A program made the translations under genes and the position numbers. 64,000 bases of DNA from Calliopsis andreniformis (taxonomy: Eukaryota > Arthropoda > Insecta > Hymenoptera > Andrenidae), in the NCBI RefSeq assembly GCF_051401765.1, contig NC_135071.1, forward strand, positions 14,920,961-14,984,960, given 5' to 3'. Under the pieces are notes generated by a model. It was given only the letters and a program-made list of their open reading frames with translations. It made no database searches and was not told where the DNA came from. Of this stretch, positions 38,044 through 49,754 are shown piece by piece (positions within the stretch are counted from its first letter, which is position 1; each line of letters begins with the position of its first letter).

Positions 38044-38174
38044 TTCCTACAAGATGGACTCTTCCTACAAGAACCACAATGAGAAGCCTTTCCCAAGTTC
38101 CTCTGTTAGAAGGCGCCCAAAAATTTCTCTCTCAAAGAACGAGTCTCCAAAATCGATTTCCCGCGGCTATCAAA
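38044..38174 (+). CDS. Possible internal exon (weak)
   Basis: A 131-base segment is bounded by a good acceptor (CTAACTAATCATTTC and a T-rich run ending TTTTCAG) and a good donor (CAAA then GTAAGA). It reads open in one frame with an internal ATG at 38,054, giving MDSSYKNHNEKPF and a Lys/Ser/Arg-rich continuation ending RGYQS. TTCCTACAAGA is duplicated at its start. No neighbouring exon can be matched and no domain is recognised. It may be a real exon of an unknown gene with large introns, or a chance combination. Confidence 0.25.
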
Positions 38175-38179
38175 GTAAG

Positions 38180-38975
38180 ACACTTATCCCCTTTATCGCT
38201 CTAAAAATTCGATCGACGCTGATTGCGCAACTGGTTTATTGTTTACAACGAGCCGATGACTGTGCTGCTTTTTGTATTTTTTCCATATTTTTCGTCGGGC
38301 ATCGATGTAACTGACCTTGCCACGCGATATCGCTGGCGTAACTCCGCGCCTTTTGAATTTTTATTACTCTTTACCGAGCCACGCGACCTTCTCCATTACC
38401 CATCGCTCACAAGACGTCTCTCCTCTATTCCACGCGACCAATCCTGCCGCGTCGATCACGAACCGATATCCCCCGATCGAGATCGCGGTTCATCTCGACG
38501 ATTCCATAACGCCTGATCCCCAGACCGGAAGAATCCCGCGCGCGGGAAGAATTATTTCTGCCAGCAGACCTGGGTCGTAAACAGTGCAGGATAAAAATAC
38601 GAAATTCGCTGGTTTATCGTCCGACATAGCCGCTCGCGAGGTTGCGACGCAGTTGGAGCACCGAAAGCGTCTGCCGATAATGGCCGCGTTCGCTGGTACG
38701 TGGGATTCACGTGATCGGTTATCGTCTGATCAGAACAACAGTGGTTCGGGGACAACAAAGGAGACTGCTCTGCCGAAACGACGACGTTTCCGGCTGGGGG
38801 CCTTCGACGCGTTAAAACGCGTTAATTTCTTCAGAATCGAAGCTTTGTTTCGTCTCTGGTCTTATTTTTGCTCGGGGCTTCCATCGTCCGCGGGGAGGAA
38901 CCTCGAGATTCCTCTTCTGTTTTTCGTTCGCTTGGTAATGTTGACGAGAGACTCTGAATTCGTTGACTTGACCTA
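38180..38975. other. CpG-rich island
   Basis: GC-rich block with plus-strand frames of 87-130 codons in different registers and one minus-strand frame. The longest (38,584-38,976) lacks domain features or supported splice sites. Confidence 0.35.
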
Positions 38976-39242
38976 ACCCAATGTGCTCCATCTCGAGGCT
39001 ATCCGGTCCACCTACGTACGAGGTCGTTTTATTGCCTCTCTCGCGATGGAGATTGAAGAGTTCCGAAGTAGGTTTACCACTGATCAGTTTCCGGCTTCTG
39101 CCATTACTTGGCGAAATGGACTGCTTGATACGCGACGTTGTGGGCTGGAAACTGGTTTCATGATTAGGAAAACTTGTTTTAATTTCAAGCTTTTAGATGA
39201 GTTTTTTCATCGTAGAAATATTATGACAATTTCAGTAATATC

Positions 39243-39375
39243 GTGTATGATTATACAACTATGCAGCTATGCAACTATGCAATTATACAACTGTACAACT
39301 ATGGAAGTATAAGACTATGCGACTATACAACTATGGAACTATGGAAGTATACGACCATAGAACTATATCACAACC
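39243..39375 (-). repeat. Degenerate ACAACTATG minisatellite, inverted relative to 37,665-37,870
   Basis: About 13 imperfect copies of units such as CAACTATGC and CAACTATGG. The reverse complement (GCATAGTTG) is the unit of the tract 1.4 kb upstream, so the two tracts face each other in opposite orientation. Confidence 0.7.
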
Positions 39376-39379
39376 TGGT

Positions 39380-40980
39380 GGGGATACTGTCACGAGATAA
39401 AATTCTCAATTGTCATTTAATTACATTAAATAACGTATTTTTTAATATACAGATTTATCAGATTCTTCACATAGATTATTTCTTTTTGCTCGTTCCAAGA
39501 ATTTGTTTGCAAGTGTGCGATGTATTAATGGAGCTCTTGATAGTAGGTATTCAATCAATCGAAATCCTACTATACTTTCACCACAATGATGTCAGAATCT
39601 CACGTCTTCCTTTCACGAAAAATTGTGTTAGCACAGGCTGTTCAGATTCCGCGAAGAAAAAATTCCCAAAGCTTTCAGACCTTGAAGGCCGCGATTGATA
39701 CAACGTGAAATGTTTAGTCCTGCCATTCTCTGCCAGCGGAGCTCTCTATTTTTGTACCGGAATTGAGTAAATGGAAACTTCTGCGTGTTTAACGTCAAGA
39801 ATTGGTTCACGAAGGACTTTTGAGCAGGATGTCGGGCCGCAAAGTTACGAGTAAATGTTTTCGAGACCGTGATTCATCTGTTGCTTTCGGCTGGCAACGC
39901 GTTCTGAGAAGCAAAGTGTTTTCTAGACAATCATTCCTTCCTCCCATTAATTCTTCAGTTGTTCCACCATTTTTCTTCGTTCTGTAATTTTAATTTCGTC
40001 AGCTGGCTCGCAAAAAATCGCCTCATAATCACCAAACTTGAATGGCAAATGATGCTTCTTTCTGATAGTAGATTGCGCGTGATGGATACCCAGACAGGTG
40101 TCTCAATTAGCTGAATTGTGGGGATCAACACAGGTGTCTTAATTAACCATTTTTGGTCCGAGGGAATATTCAGTATAATAATTATGTGTCACGTCATATT
40201 TTAAGTCATTATTGCTCTCTTATTAATTCTTTCCAGTGGCTGTAGAAACCAGGAAGTAATGAATACTCATGAAATTTGAAATTACTGAATATTGAAATTA
40301 CTGTAACCAGTCAAAAACTAGCAAATTTAATTATTTAATCACTCAGTAATGAAAGAAGTAAAATCGAGAATAACAGCAAAAAATGAACGATAAAATTAGG
40401 ATAAAAAATCATCTCGATAATTGCTCAGACCTCGATACTTGCACAACCTCACTGTGTTATCTATTACCTATACCTTTCACCAAATCATTTCTTCCACCTT
40501 CAGTTTCGTATAATAAGATTTTAAACACTAAAAAAATATCATTCCTCGCAGTTGAATTGGCAAAAAAAAGTCAGAGCAGGACCATTCACTGGTAAAAAGG
40601 AATAATCTCTCGGTGCCTGTGATCGCGACGCGTACCGGAAGGGAGAATATCCGATGGTTAGCATTCATTGAACCGTTTTCTACGCATCGTCCCACGGAGA
40701 GGTCGATTTTGTTATCAGCCTCCTGTCTGCTCGTCATGCGTCGCAGGACGCGCGAAATAGCCGCTGAAAAAACACTGACCTACCTCAACGACTGACTGAA
40801 ATCCGCGGCGCAAAAGGCTTTTCGCCGAGCTTGCCTGAGAAGTCACAGCGCAAACATATTTACACGTTTTTATCGTTCCCTTGTTCTTTGGGAGTGATGT
40901 CACCACCGTGTGATTGCAAACGTCCCTGCGATGCATCACAGTTGCTTCTTTAGCATAACTCTGCATTAAATTAATAATCA
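39380..40980. other. No gene seen
   Basis: Mixed DNA. A plus-strand frame (39,243-39,698) begins inside the minisatellite and has no recognised domain. Opposed frames at 40,528-40,999 are unremarkable. Confidence 0.4.
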
Positions 40981-40983
40981 TCG

Positions 40984-41345
40984 CTTTGTAATATGGCAAA
41001 GTGTGGGTTAAGTAGTATTTTAGTAAACTTGACTTTTTTGGGAGAGTATTTTTATACTATAGGTATTGCATAAGACACACTACTATACTGCAAGAGTACT
41101 CTCAAATCCAAATTTTCTTTGCAGATAAAAGGGAGAAGGGTCTCCTCCAGACTTAAAAAATTTGAAAGTTTCATCCCTTTGTAATGTAGCAAAGTGTGGG
41201 TTAAGTAATATTCCAGTAAACTTGATTTTTTTCGTGAGAGTATTTTGTGTACTACAGATACTCTATAAGAGACACTACTGTACTGTAAAAGTACTCTCTA
41301 ATCAAATTTTTCTTCATAGATAAAAAAGAAAAGGGTCTCCTCTTA
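40984..41345. repeat. 193-bp direct duplication
   Basis: CTTTGTAATATGGCAAAGTG at 40,984 recurs as CTTTGTAATGTAGCAAAGTG at 41,177. Both are followed by GTGGGTTAAGTA, AGTAAACTTGA, AGAGTATTTT, AAGTACTCTC, a GATAAAA word and GGGTCTCCTC. The copies are about 80 percent alike with small indels, so this is an older tandem duplication. No open frame. Confidence 0.85.
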
Positions 41346-41349
41346 TATG

Positions 41350-42280
41350 GTTCACTAACAGTGTTTTATAGCTTTCTCGTAAGAAGGGGTTACTCAGTTT
41401 TCAAATACAGAGCTCCAAGAATCGTAATTCTGGAATAGAAGTCCATGGAAAAACCTAAGAAATATGAAAATTTATAAGTACAAGAGATTCAAAATTCTCC
41501 AAGCACGTTCCAATCAAAATTTCAGCGTGGCTCGCTCGTTTCGACGTCCGATGTCTCCGAGGTGGCCTAAGCACGACGCTCGAAAACACGATGACGCCAT
41601 TAAAAATGTTATTAACATTACAGCGTCCTCTCCCACGATCAAAACAAGACGGAGTTCGTCGCGTTGAACAGTCCAGAGTGCGCAAACAGTTGGCCAAACT
41701 GTTTACTGGATGGCCATTTCGCGAGACGCGCGATTTCTTTGGCGTGATGTCAGCGAACGACGTCCGCCATTCGTCCAGAGAATTTTTCTTCTGTTTGCCC
41801 ATTCATCTTGGCCAGAGCCGCTTGGTTCCTACCGCGGATACGTTAATGTCCTACGACGTGATCAGTTTCGTTCAGGCATCCCGAGAATTCGATAGGTGGT
41901 GCCTCTGTCACTTTTGAATAATTTAATACGACGTTTATGGGCTCTGAGGCAGTTTCTCGTGACTTACGTCGATATAAGAGGAACGGTTATGGGATAGTGG
42001 CGCGTTGCTGGAGAGCAAAGGTACCACTCGCTCGTTAACTCGCTTACGACAAAGGTTACGTAAGAAGCTGGAAATCTGACATAATACAACTTACCACGTG
42101 TACACGCGGGAACTTTTACTGTTCAGTCACGGCCGCAGCGCTTAGGAAATCCTAGCAGCCTCGGTTAATTAGATCGTGGAAGAAAAATGATCGTACGGCT
42201 CTGTTCTGCCGTTTGATTCTTTAGTTTCGTTGATGCAGAAGATGGCGAGGCATTTCTCAATTTTAGTTGCTGGTTGTTAA
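41350..42280. other. No gene seen
   Basis: A GC-rich patch at 41,455-41,920 is open on both strands in overlapping frames (115 codons minus, 108 plus). A TTACGTAA palindrome lies at 42,056. No gene can be supported. Confidence 0.4.
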
Positions 42281-42284
42281 TTGA

Positions 42285-42357
42285 GACCTGGATTTCATGA
42301 CGCGCCAGCGTTGGTCTTTTAATTGAAAGTTTCTGGATGTAGCTTCTGTTGGGAATA
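42285..42357 (+). repeat. Dispersed repeat, copy 1
   Basis: GATTTCATGACGCGCCAGCG, TGGTCTTTTAATTGA and AAGTTTCTGG match the order of words at 43,925-43,985 (GATTTCATGATGCACCAGCA, TGGTCTTTTACTTGA, GAGTTTCTGG). The two are about 80 percent alike over 70 bases. Probably fragments of one dispersed element. Confidence 0.6.
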
Positions 42358-42359
42358 GA

Positions 42360-43920
42360 GACGGAGGATGTTGAGAGCAATTTTGTTTTGTAGTTTTATT
42401 AGTTTTGCGAGGACTTTTTTCTAGAACCTGTACCGAATTAATGTCTCTTTTTTTAAAGCTGAGTGTTTTAGATTGGCCATTAGAAGTTTGAGAAAATTTT
42501 ATTTCTGACTCTTGAGAGAATTTTATTTTTACTTTTCATTTAATTTTACCTCGGTTCCTTGCAAAATCCAGTATGATTAGATTTCTTTTTCTAAAAGAGG
42601 AGAGAATTTAATCTTGAGATCTTAAGAAAATTGTGTTCTTGAATCTTGAGATAATTTTACTTCATCACTTCATTCCAGTCTTCCTTAATTCCTTCTAAAA
42701 TCTATCCAGGATTAAATTCAATTTTTAAAAATGGAATTATTCACCAGTACCATAACAGATCTTAACAAAATTTCATTTCTGAATTTTCAGGAAATTGTAG
42801 TTTAACACTAAAACTACAAGCACGCGCAAAATAACTTTTACGATTATTCTTCATACCAACACATTTAATTCTTTACAAACTTTCATTGCTTAGGTACTTC
42901 ATTCTCAATTAATCCTGAATAAAACTAAAAACATACAGGAAGTCCCACATAACTTGAGTGTCTTATTTTGTATTGCATTTCATGATAGGAAAAAGGATCA
43001 TGAAATTTCTAACAGAAATTGAATATTTCTAAGGACATAATTTAATATTGCTAGAACTCTCGTAAATGGACTCGTAAAACACACACAAGGATTCTGTAAT
43101 TCTAGTACGCTCCTGAAAATAGACACACATTAACCCCAATAATTCTACTATTAACATCAAACTAATTTCACTCGAATTCCACCTGGAACTCTCCACAATT
43201 AAACTCTCTGTTCCTCGCCGTGTCATCTAAAACAGCTCGAGAAACTCTCGACGAAATTTCACCCGCGGAACAGAAATTATCCTCCGCTTTTGGCGCTGCA
43301 ATAAATTTTGGGGTCACTCCGTGTACACACGGTGAAGAAATAAGAGAGAAGCATGATCGAGCGATTCGCCTGGGATGTTTTCATCGCGGAATCGAGGCCG
43401 ACGCAATCGAGGTTACCCGATGACGAGCGTTATTACCAAGGAAGTCGTTGTTAAATGCGTCGATAGCGAAGACGCTAATAAATGAAGTCGCCTGAAATAT
43501 CACGCTGATACCACGTGCATACGGGCGCGAGGCTATTCGCAAAAATAACGGTGCACTGTCGCCTCCAACACGCTGTGGACGTGTTCCTCCATTTGATCGA
43601 ACATTTGGAAACATATCACTCTTGTGAAGCGTGATGGCGATCGCGAGGACGTAGTACAAGCAGGGAATCCAGTGGGAAGCTAAGTGAGCTAAGCTATGAT
43701 ACGCTAAGTTTAAGAATATGTCTTTGTAAATTATATTAAGAATATTTCTTTGCTTTAATAAAATATGGGTACACACAGGATGACCATTTGGAGATTTTCA
43801 TGTAATTATCTCCAACTCTAATTGTAAGTTTGTTCCAAAAAATGTTTTAAATAATACTTGGCCTATTTCGAGAGAGACCTGATGGCCACAAAATTTCGTT
43901 TAATTTGAGACACTTTTTCA
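42360..43920. other. No gene seen
   Basis: AT-rich DNA to 43,200, then a mixed stretch with a 131-codon minus-strand frame (43,381-43,776). That frame has no recognisable domain and its best half overlaps an opposed plus frame. Confidence 0.4.
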
Positions 43921-43924
43921 ACGA

Positions 43925-43995
43925 GCTAGATTTCATGATGCACCAGCAATGGTCTTTTACTTGAGAGTTTCTGGCTTTGGCTTCTCAATTTTAGT
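43925..43995 (+). repeat. Dispersed repeat, copy 2
   Basis: Diverged partner of 42,285-42,357, same orientation. TTCATGATGCACCAG and TGGTCTTTTACTTGAGAG mark it. Confidence 0.6.
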
Positions 43996-43999
43996 TTTA

Positions 44000-44995
44000 G
44001 TTCCTGGTGAGAACTGTTCTATATGTGTATCGTATTGAAGCAAGTCATTTTAAGATTTAATATAACATCGATTAACTTAACTTCCAAGTGGACTCTTGGT
44101 TTCCTAGCCAAAGCGTTCCACACCTCCCTTTCAGAATAAATCGCGCCCTGTTACGCACGCGGCCGCCACAGCGTAAACATATTCATACGCAGCGCAAGGT
44201 GAGTCGCTGCAATCACTGCAATCGAGCGGTTATGCTATTACATAAGCGTGAAACGTTAGGAAATCGGCATATCAAATCCATTGCACCTTAACAGCGCTGA
44301 ATCGCGTCTGAACGCTTAGTCCTCCGCTTCAATCGAAGACTTTCCCCAAGTAAAAAACCGTCATCAAAAAACAGATTCATAAAAGTTCCAGTTCTCCAAA
44401 AGAGAAAAGTCTAATCAAAGACCACCCATGAACAAAGATCGACCAACAAACAGATATACAAAAATTCTCCATCTACACCACAGGAAGTGACCCAAGAAAA
44501 TTCTATTGTCCTTCGATAAAAGAGGCTCCACCCCCAAAAGATCACGACATTCAGTAAAACCGAATGAATGGCAACACAGAGCCGCGAGAGGTCGGTTGCT
44601 CTCCGTTTCCCTTGGCCGATTTCGCTGGAGGATCGAACCGCGACGCTGCCCTTGCGAAATTCTCGGCTCGCGGATTCGCGTTACAGTTCGCGCGAGCGGA
44701 GTTTCGCGGGCCTTCGGCCTGCTGGTGCTATCGTGGTCGGCGGTGCTCTGCTCCAGAAACCTACTTTTTCGAATCACCGTCGCAATGCCAGCCTCCTCTG
44801 GTTTTCTCGGCTCTCCTCTCTCGCTGTGCGTTACGTCAACGCCTGCGGGCTGCACGGTGCATTTGCATGGGGAGGACGAGCAGTGCAGTACTCCCTCTTC
44901 CGAGCATCGGCTTCAGTTTCGAGCTGGGTCGAGGAGAAGCGCTCTGAAACGCGTAGAGAATCGCTGATTTCTGTAGGAAATAGTAGCTAAAGAAA
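44000..44995. other. CpG-rich island at 44,500-44,960; no gene called
   Basis: Three plus-strand frames (127-153 codons) and one minus-strand frame (146 codons) overlap almost fully, which is the signature of stop-poor CpG-rich DNA. A donor-like CAAG/GTGAGT at about 44,198 follows a short plus frame, but no acceptor or partner exon is clear. A promoter island is possible. Confidence 0.4.
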
Positions 44996-44999
44996 GCAA

Positions 45000-47060
45000 G
45001 TGTTTTAGAACTTTTTAAGGATATTGTTTGACAGAGTTAACATTTTTGGAGCACTTGCTGCTCCAGTGGAGTACTCGATGCTCTCTTTCGAGTCTTGCTA
45101 TTTCTGTACTCGACCTGTTATTTTTGTTTATTTTACTTCTTTTGCGATGTTAACCCTTCACAGTTGCATCCTCACTCGAGAAGCTTGCAAAGGGGAATTA
45201 AGAATGAAAAATGGCACAGTTCAGGGATGATGTTTTTTATTCGTCATCTGTTAATTAGAGTATTTAAGAAAACAGGGGCTAGAGGAAAGCAGGTCCCCCA
45301 AAAGGAGAACAATTTTTGGACCTCAACGAAGATTCAACTGCGTTTTCATTGTATTTAACTTCTTTCTCATTTTGACACTCTAAATCACCCCTTTCTTCTC
45401 TCATTTCCAAGCAATGGTCCCTCAAGACGAGAACGAGGCTCGATGGGAATCGACACAGGCTCGAAATATCTTCAGTTCGATCGCATTGCGCAAAGAAATG
45501 TCGAAGAGCAACGCGTGCAGCCCCTTTCGTGTAACGTACGCGATGTAAGGACATCGACGTACCGTTATTTGGACCAACAGTGTCAACTGATTCGTCTCTT
45601 TAACGCCGGCGGAAATGTGGTACATTGAACGGTACCATTCGAGCGGAATGGTGGCCAGTCGATGGAACTGCACTCGCTCGGCCTTCGATTCTACACCTTT
45701 AAACGCTTTCCAAAATAAATTCCAATCCCGACGGTATCACTTCGCGAATTCCTTCGAAGATCTCTCTTTATTGCTTCGAGAGCATTGTGAGTAAAAAGAG
45801 TGGAGAAATCAAGAAATCAGTTTCCCTCCTTTTTGATGTCTATGGACCAATTTTCTGGAGGATTTAGTTGAGTTCTTTATACATACAGGGTGTTTCATAT
45901 TATGTCGGACACACTTTGGGAGTTGATTGTATGCTTAAAAGCGATAAAAAGAGAGTCATATAAACACATGTCCTGTCTGTCTTCGTTTATGAGATATAGT
46001 GAATTTTAATGAACTAATAATTAAAATTGTACAGTGATATTAGTATTCTAGGTATCAGAGAGCTTAGACTCTATGAGACAATCTGATAATTTCACTAAGT
46101 AGATACATACTCAAATATTAAAATATAGAGTATTTAGCCTTTTGGCTGCAATCTGGGTCCTGAAGGACCCAGATCATTTCTCTTTTTGAATTTTCTTCTG
46201 CCTTGTCTAAGAAACGTAAAAGAGTTCTTGACAACTCTACTGATTACCTAGAATATCACTCCATAGTTTTTATTTCCCTATATTATCTTAATTTTTGTAA
46301 AATACAAAGGCATGCAAAAGATGCATGGACTCAGTTTACGAATGACATGAGTAAAAATAAGGTTAAGGGGGTTAATTAAATTTTTCACTAAATCCTGGGC
46401 ACCTCTCGTGCCCCCACAGAAATTAGTTTATCCTTCCCCTGAGCAATTTGAATCTCAGAGATGACGACCCTCGGATACTGGTAATTAGCGACGCCTCGAG
46501 AGAGCGTTTCTTAAAAAAATATTTTCATTGTTAGGAAGAGTTCTCCGTGAGAGGCTGGCGTCGATGTGTGTCGAGGAATCTGGACGGTTTGATACATGCC
46601 TATTTATAGGAATGAAGATTCATTACGCGAGGTCCCGTTTCGCGGCGTATCGGCGGCTCGTTTCAGCGTTGTGCAACCTATACAGCGTAATATTTTCTCG
46701 CGCTAACTGTGCGAGTGTCTGCACGCCGCGATACAAACGCTGCTAATAAGAAAATTGCTTTCCATCGTGCCCCTTTCTTGCATTTCTCGTTTAAATTCCG
46801 CCGCGATTCAGCGGTTTAATTAAAAGCCTCGATGTTGCTACTGCTCCTTGGCCGATTCCCGATTCTCAAATAGCTTCGCTTTCGAGGCGAGGACTTTTCA
46901 CTGACTCAGCCAGCGAATATTTTCTCTTGCAATTCTTAACAGCAGCGTCGATCTCGAGAAGTGCAATCTTACTCTATTTTCAGCTGGAAGAAAATTCGAA
47001 AGAATGGGTATGATATTGTACAGGCTGGATCATCTAATGTGATCAACTCGATTACTTTTA
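45000..47060. other. No gene seen
   Basis: Mixed DNA. It holds an ACAGGGTGTTTC element end at 45,895, and a small perfect hairpin at about 46,156-46,177 with arms TCTGGGTCC and GGACCCAGA around TGAA. Open frames at 45,422-45,673 and 46,528-46,746 have no features. Confidence 0.4.
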
Positions 47061-47065
47061 TCATT

Positions 47066-47283
47066 ATACAGGATGTCTAAGTTGAAGTAGGACATATATA
47101 TATATATCTCCCCTGTTTTTAATAATACGAAAATCTAGAAGACTAAAAGAAAATTATCCTATATGAAAGATTGTTTTTCCATGGCATTCTTCCTTTGATA
47201 ATCCTATTCAAATTATGCCACAGACGATTTTCATATTATTAAAAACAAAACAGATATTTAGGTTGTCTGCTTTAGTTCAGTAG
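47066..47283. mobile_element. MITE of the ACAGGRTGTCCA family, decayed copy
   Basis: The left end TACAGGATGTCTAAGTTGAA is followed by a TA dinucleotide run and TTTTTAATAATACGAAAATC. The right part carries the inverse (GATTTTCATATTATTAAAAA and TAGGTTGTCTGCTTTAG). The outermost right bases have diverged. It matches the complete copy at 33,361-33,580. Confidence 0.65.
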
Positions 47284-47289
47284 ATGGGG

Positions 47290-49415
47290 TGGTGCCCTCT
47301 TTCCCTCTCTCTCTATTTTCACACACAATAAAGAATCGAGCTACTAAACTAAAAATATTTACACATTTTAAATAAACTAAAATACTCTCAGTTCAGAATT
47401 GCCCTAACTTGTTACATATACCATACACATATAAAATACATGTACCACCCATACACAAAAATAAAGAGAAAGAAGACATCAGCACACACTAATTAATACC
47501 CTTACCATATTAAACATCCCATTATCCAAGAAGGATACAGATCTCTTGCATTTAAAATTCCAATTCCTCCAAGACCCCCCGCACACTCCGTTTCCCCCGA
47601 ACGCTCGTCGTGCTAATAATACACACTCCCATAAAGAAGAATCGCGTAGAAAACGAAGTAAACCCAAGTTCAACTTCCTTTTTGACAGATAACGCTCGCG
47701 AGGGCGATTAACGTCTCCATTATGAAATGAACTCGTCGCTTATCTGCAGCGCGAGTTATTTACCACCGCGGGCGTTTAAGTCGCGATGATATGTCAAACA
47801 GTACGCGCGGAGTAATTCATGGCCCGTCTGCAGAGGTGAAGGGGAGATGGGGGTTACGCGAAAACGCAGCGTATCGAGGAGAAATTGGCGAAGGAAGAGA
47901 GAAAGAGTGGCTGGCGCGTGGGAGGCCTCGCGAGGCGTACAGCTACAGGTCCTCTCGGCTCGGCTCGGCTCGTTCGCTTACGTAACAGTCTCGCGTCCCG
48001 TACACGTGCTCGCGACCACGTGGACACTGGTCACGTTATAGCGGCCGATATCTCTGAAAATGGAATTATTCTTACGTAGTCGTATAACCTCGTAACAACG
48101 AACGCTGGCTGGCCGCGGAGACCGCAATGACCGACACGTGAATATCGCTTTTGGATCGCCCCATTCACCAGCCCCACCGATTCTTCCCTTTTTTTAACGA
48201 TCTCGCTGTTTCATCAACCTCCCGCTCTATTCTCGTCGCTTTATGCTCGTCTGAATTCAGAACGTATACAGTTTCTTTGGAATTAGTTATTCTTCTTTTG
48301 AAGGGACTTGCATGGAAGCGTAAAAAGAATCTTTTCTGTGGTTCTTGATCGAATTTTGAGGAATTTTGAGGCTCTTGAAATTTGGGAAAGGGGAGGCTGA
48401 CGAATTTATTATAGTGTTTTCTCGATACAGGCTGGGTGGTCAGTGGGAAGTTTATGGCGAGGGAGTCAATTTATGTTAGTAAAATAACCTGGTGGCGAGT
48501 GGTCAATTTATGTTAGTAGAATTCCATTTTGAGCTTCTCGAAAATGGTGAACAATAGTACTAGCAAATGGAATTCTTCTACTTTAAATAACCTTAAACTG
48601 TACATAGCAAGTGTCAGAATGTAAGAACGAGACTATAAGGAAGAAATATTAAAGAAGTATTATCGTATTTAGGGAAAAATTTAGGGAAACTACTAAACGA
48701 ATAAGTAAACTTGTCACTGTCTTCTAATCACACATCAAAGAGACTAGATACTCTTCATATATAACTCTAAACATAAAGTCTTCAAATATCGTAATCTTCA
48801 ATATTAAAAATTCCTAAGACAACCCAGTTTCCAAGCTCCCAAACTTACATCATCCAACTTCTTCTGAATCCTAGAGCTGTCAGCGACTCAGTATAAATTA
48901 GTTGTCACGGATTTCATTGACAGCCGCTAAGGAGATCATTAAAGAGTGTTGCGTTAATGGTCGCATAGAAAAGTTATCGAATGGAACCGGTCCCGTAGCC
49001 AGCTTGCGAATGCAGGACAAAGAATGATATATCATAGCGTAACCGAGACGTTAATTATATGCTAGAGGCATTGCCATTATCTAACCATAACTACTCCCAC
49101 CTAGATTCCAGACAATGTGACTGGACGGAGACCTTTAACAGAGTTATCTTGGCCAACGCAGCTGCTCGGGCTCGCGAGCGTGTTGTAACCCGGTGCAACG
49201 AGCTAAATTGTCGTTAACGGTAAATTACAAGACGAGAAGTGTTCAGCTCGGTGTGTTCAGATCTAGAATTAATTCGCTTGTCCCCGATGCGAGGCTCCCC
49301 GATGCGCTCCGCTGCGTGTGCGACATTTAATCTACACTGGCGGATTATTGAAAATTACTGTTTACCTGGGGAATGGTATTCGTGCTTTTTCTTCGCGTAG
49401 GTTAAACATTACGAG
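47290..49415. other. No gene seen; CpG-rich patch at 47,690-48,130
   Basis: A short CT-rich run lies at about 47,300-47,325. CGGCT is repeated four times near 47,955-47,975 and a TTACGTAA palindrome lies at 47,978. Three overlapping 64-codon plus frames occupy the CpG patch. GTCAATTTATGTTAGTA is duplicated near 48,466 and 48,502. No gene is supported. Confidence 0.4.
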
Positions 49416-49419
49416 AATT

Positions 49420-49750
49420 TTCTAATCTTGAGAATTTCAAATGCAAATTTCAGTTACTTGTTTTCCAAGCATTCAAATTTTGAAATTATTTAGAAACTCC
49501 AAATCTTTTTAAATATTCAATTTTTAAATATTCAAATTCTTTAATTCTTCAGTTCTTCAATTCTTGAAATCTTCAATTTTCTCAGTTTTCAAATATATAA
49601 TTTTTTACACATTCAATCCTTCAAATTTTCAAGTACATAATTCTTCAAATATTCAAGTTCTCAAAATTTCGAATCTTCAAATATTTAAACACGTATTCAA
49701 ATTCTAAGTATTCAGATATTCAAACTTTCAAATCTTCTGGCTCATTCAGA
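49420..49750. repeat. Degenerate TTCAAATTCT-type tract
   Basis: Irregular repetition of TTCAAATATT, AATTCTTCA and AAATTTTC words over 330 bases, pyrimidine-biased on the plus strand. It is the complement of the TTTGAGAATT texture at 629-905. Confidence 0.6.
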
Positions 49751-49754
49751 TGTG

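Noticed and set aside
44088..44198. Exon ending at CAAG/GTGAGT
   Set aside because: The donor is strong but no clear acceptor, branch point or partner exon was found.
44415..44990. Four overlapping open frames of 127-153 codons
   Set aside because: Simultaneous openness in several frames is expected for CpG-rich, stop-poor DNA. No domain or start context favours one.
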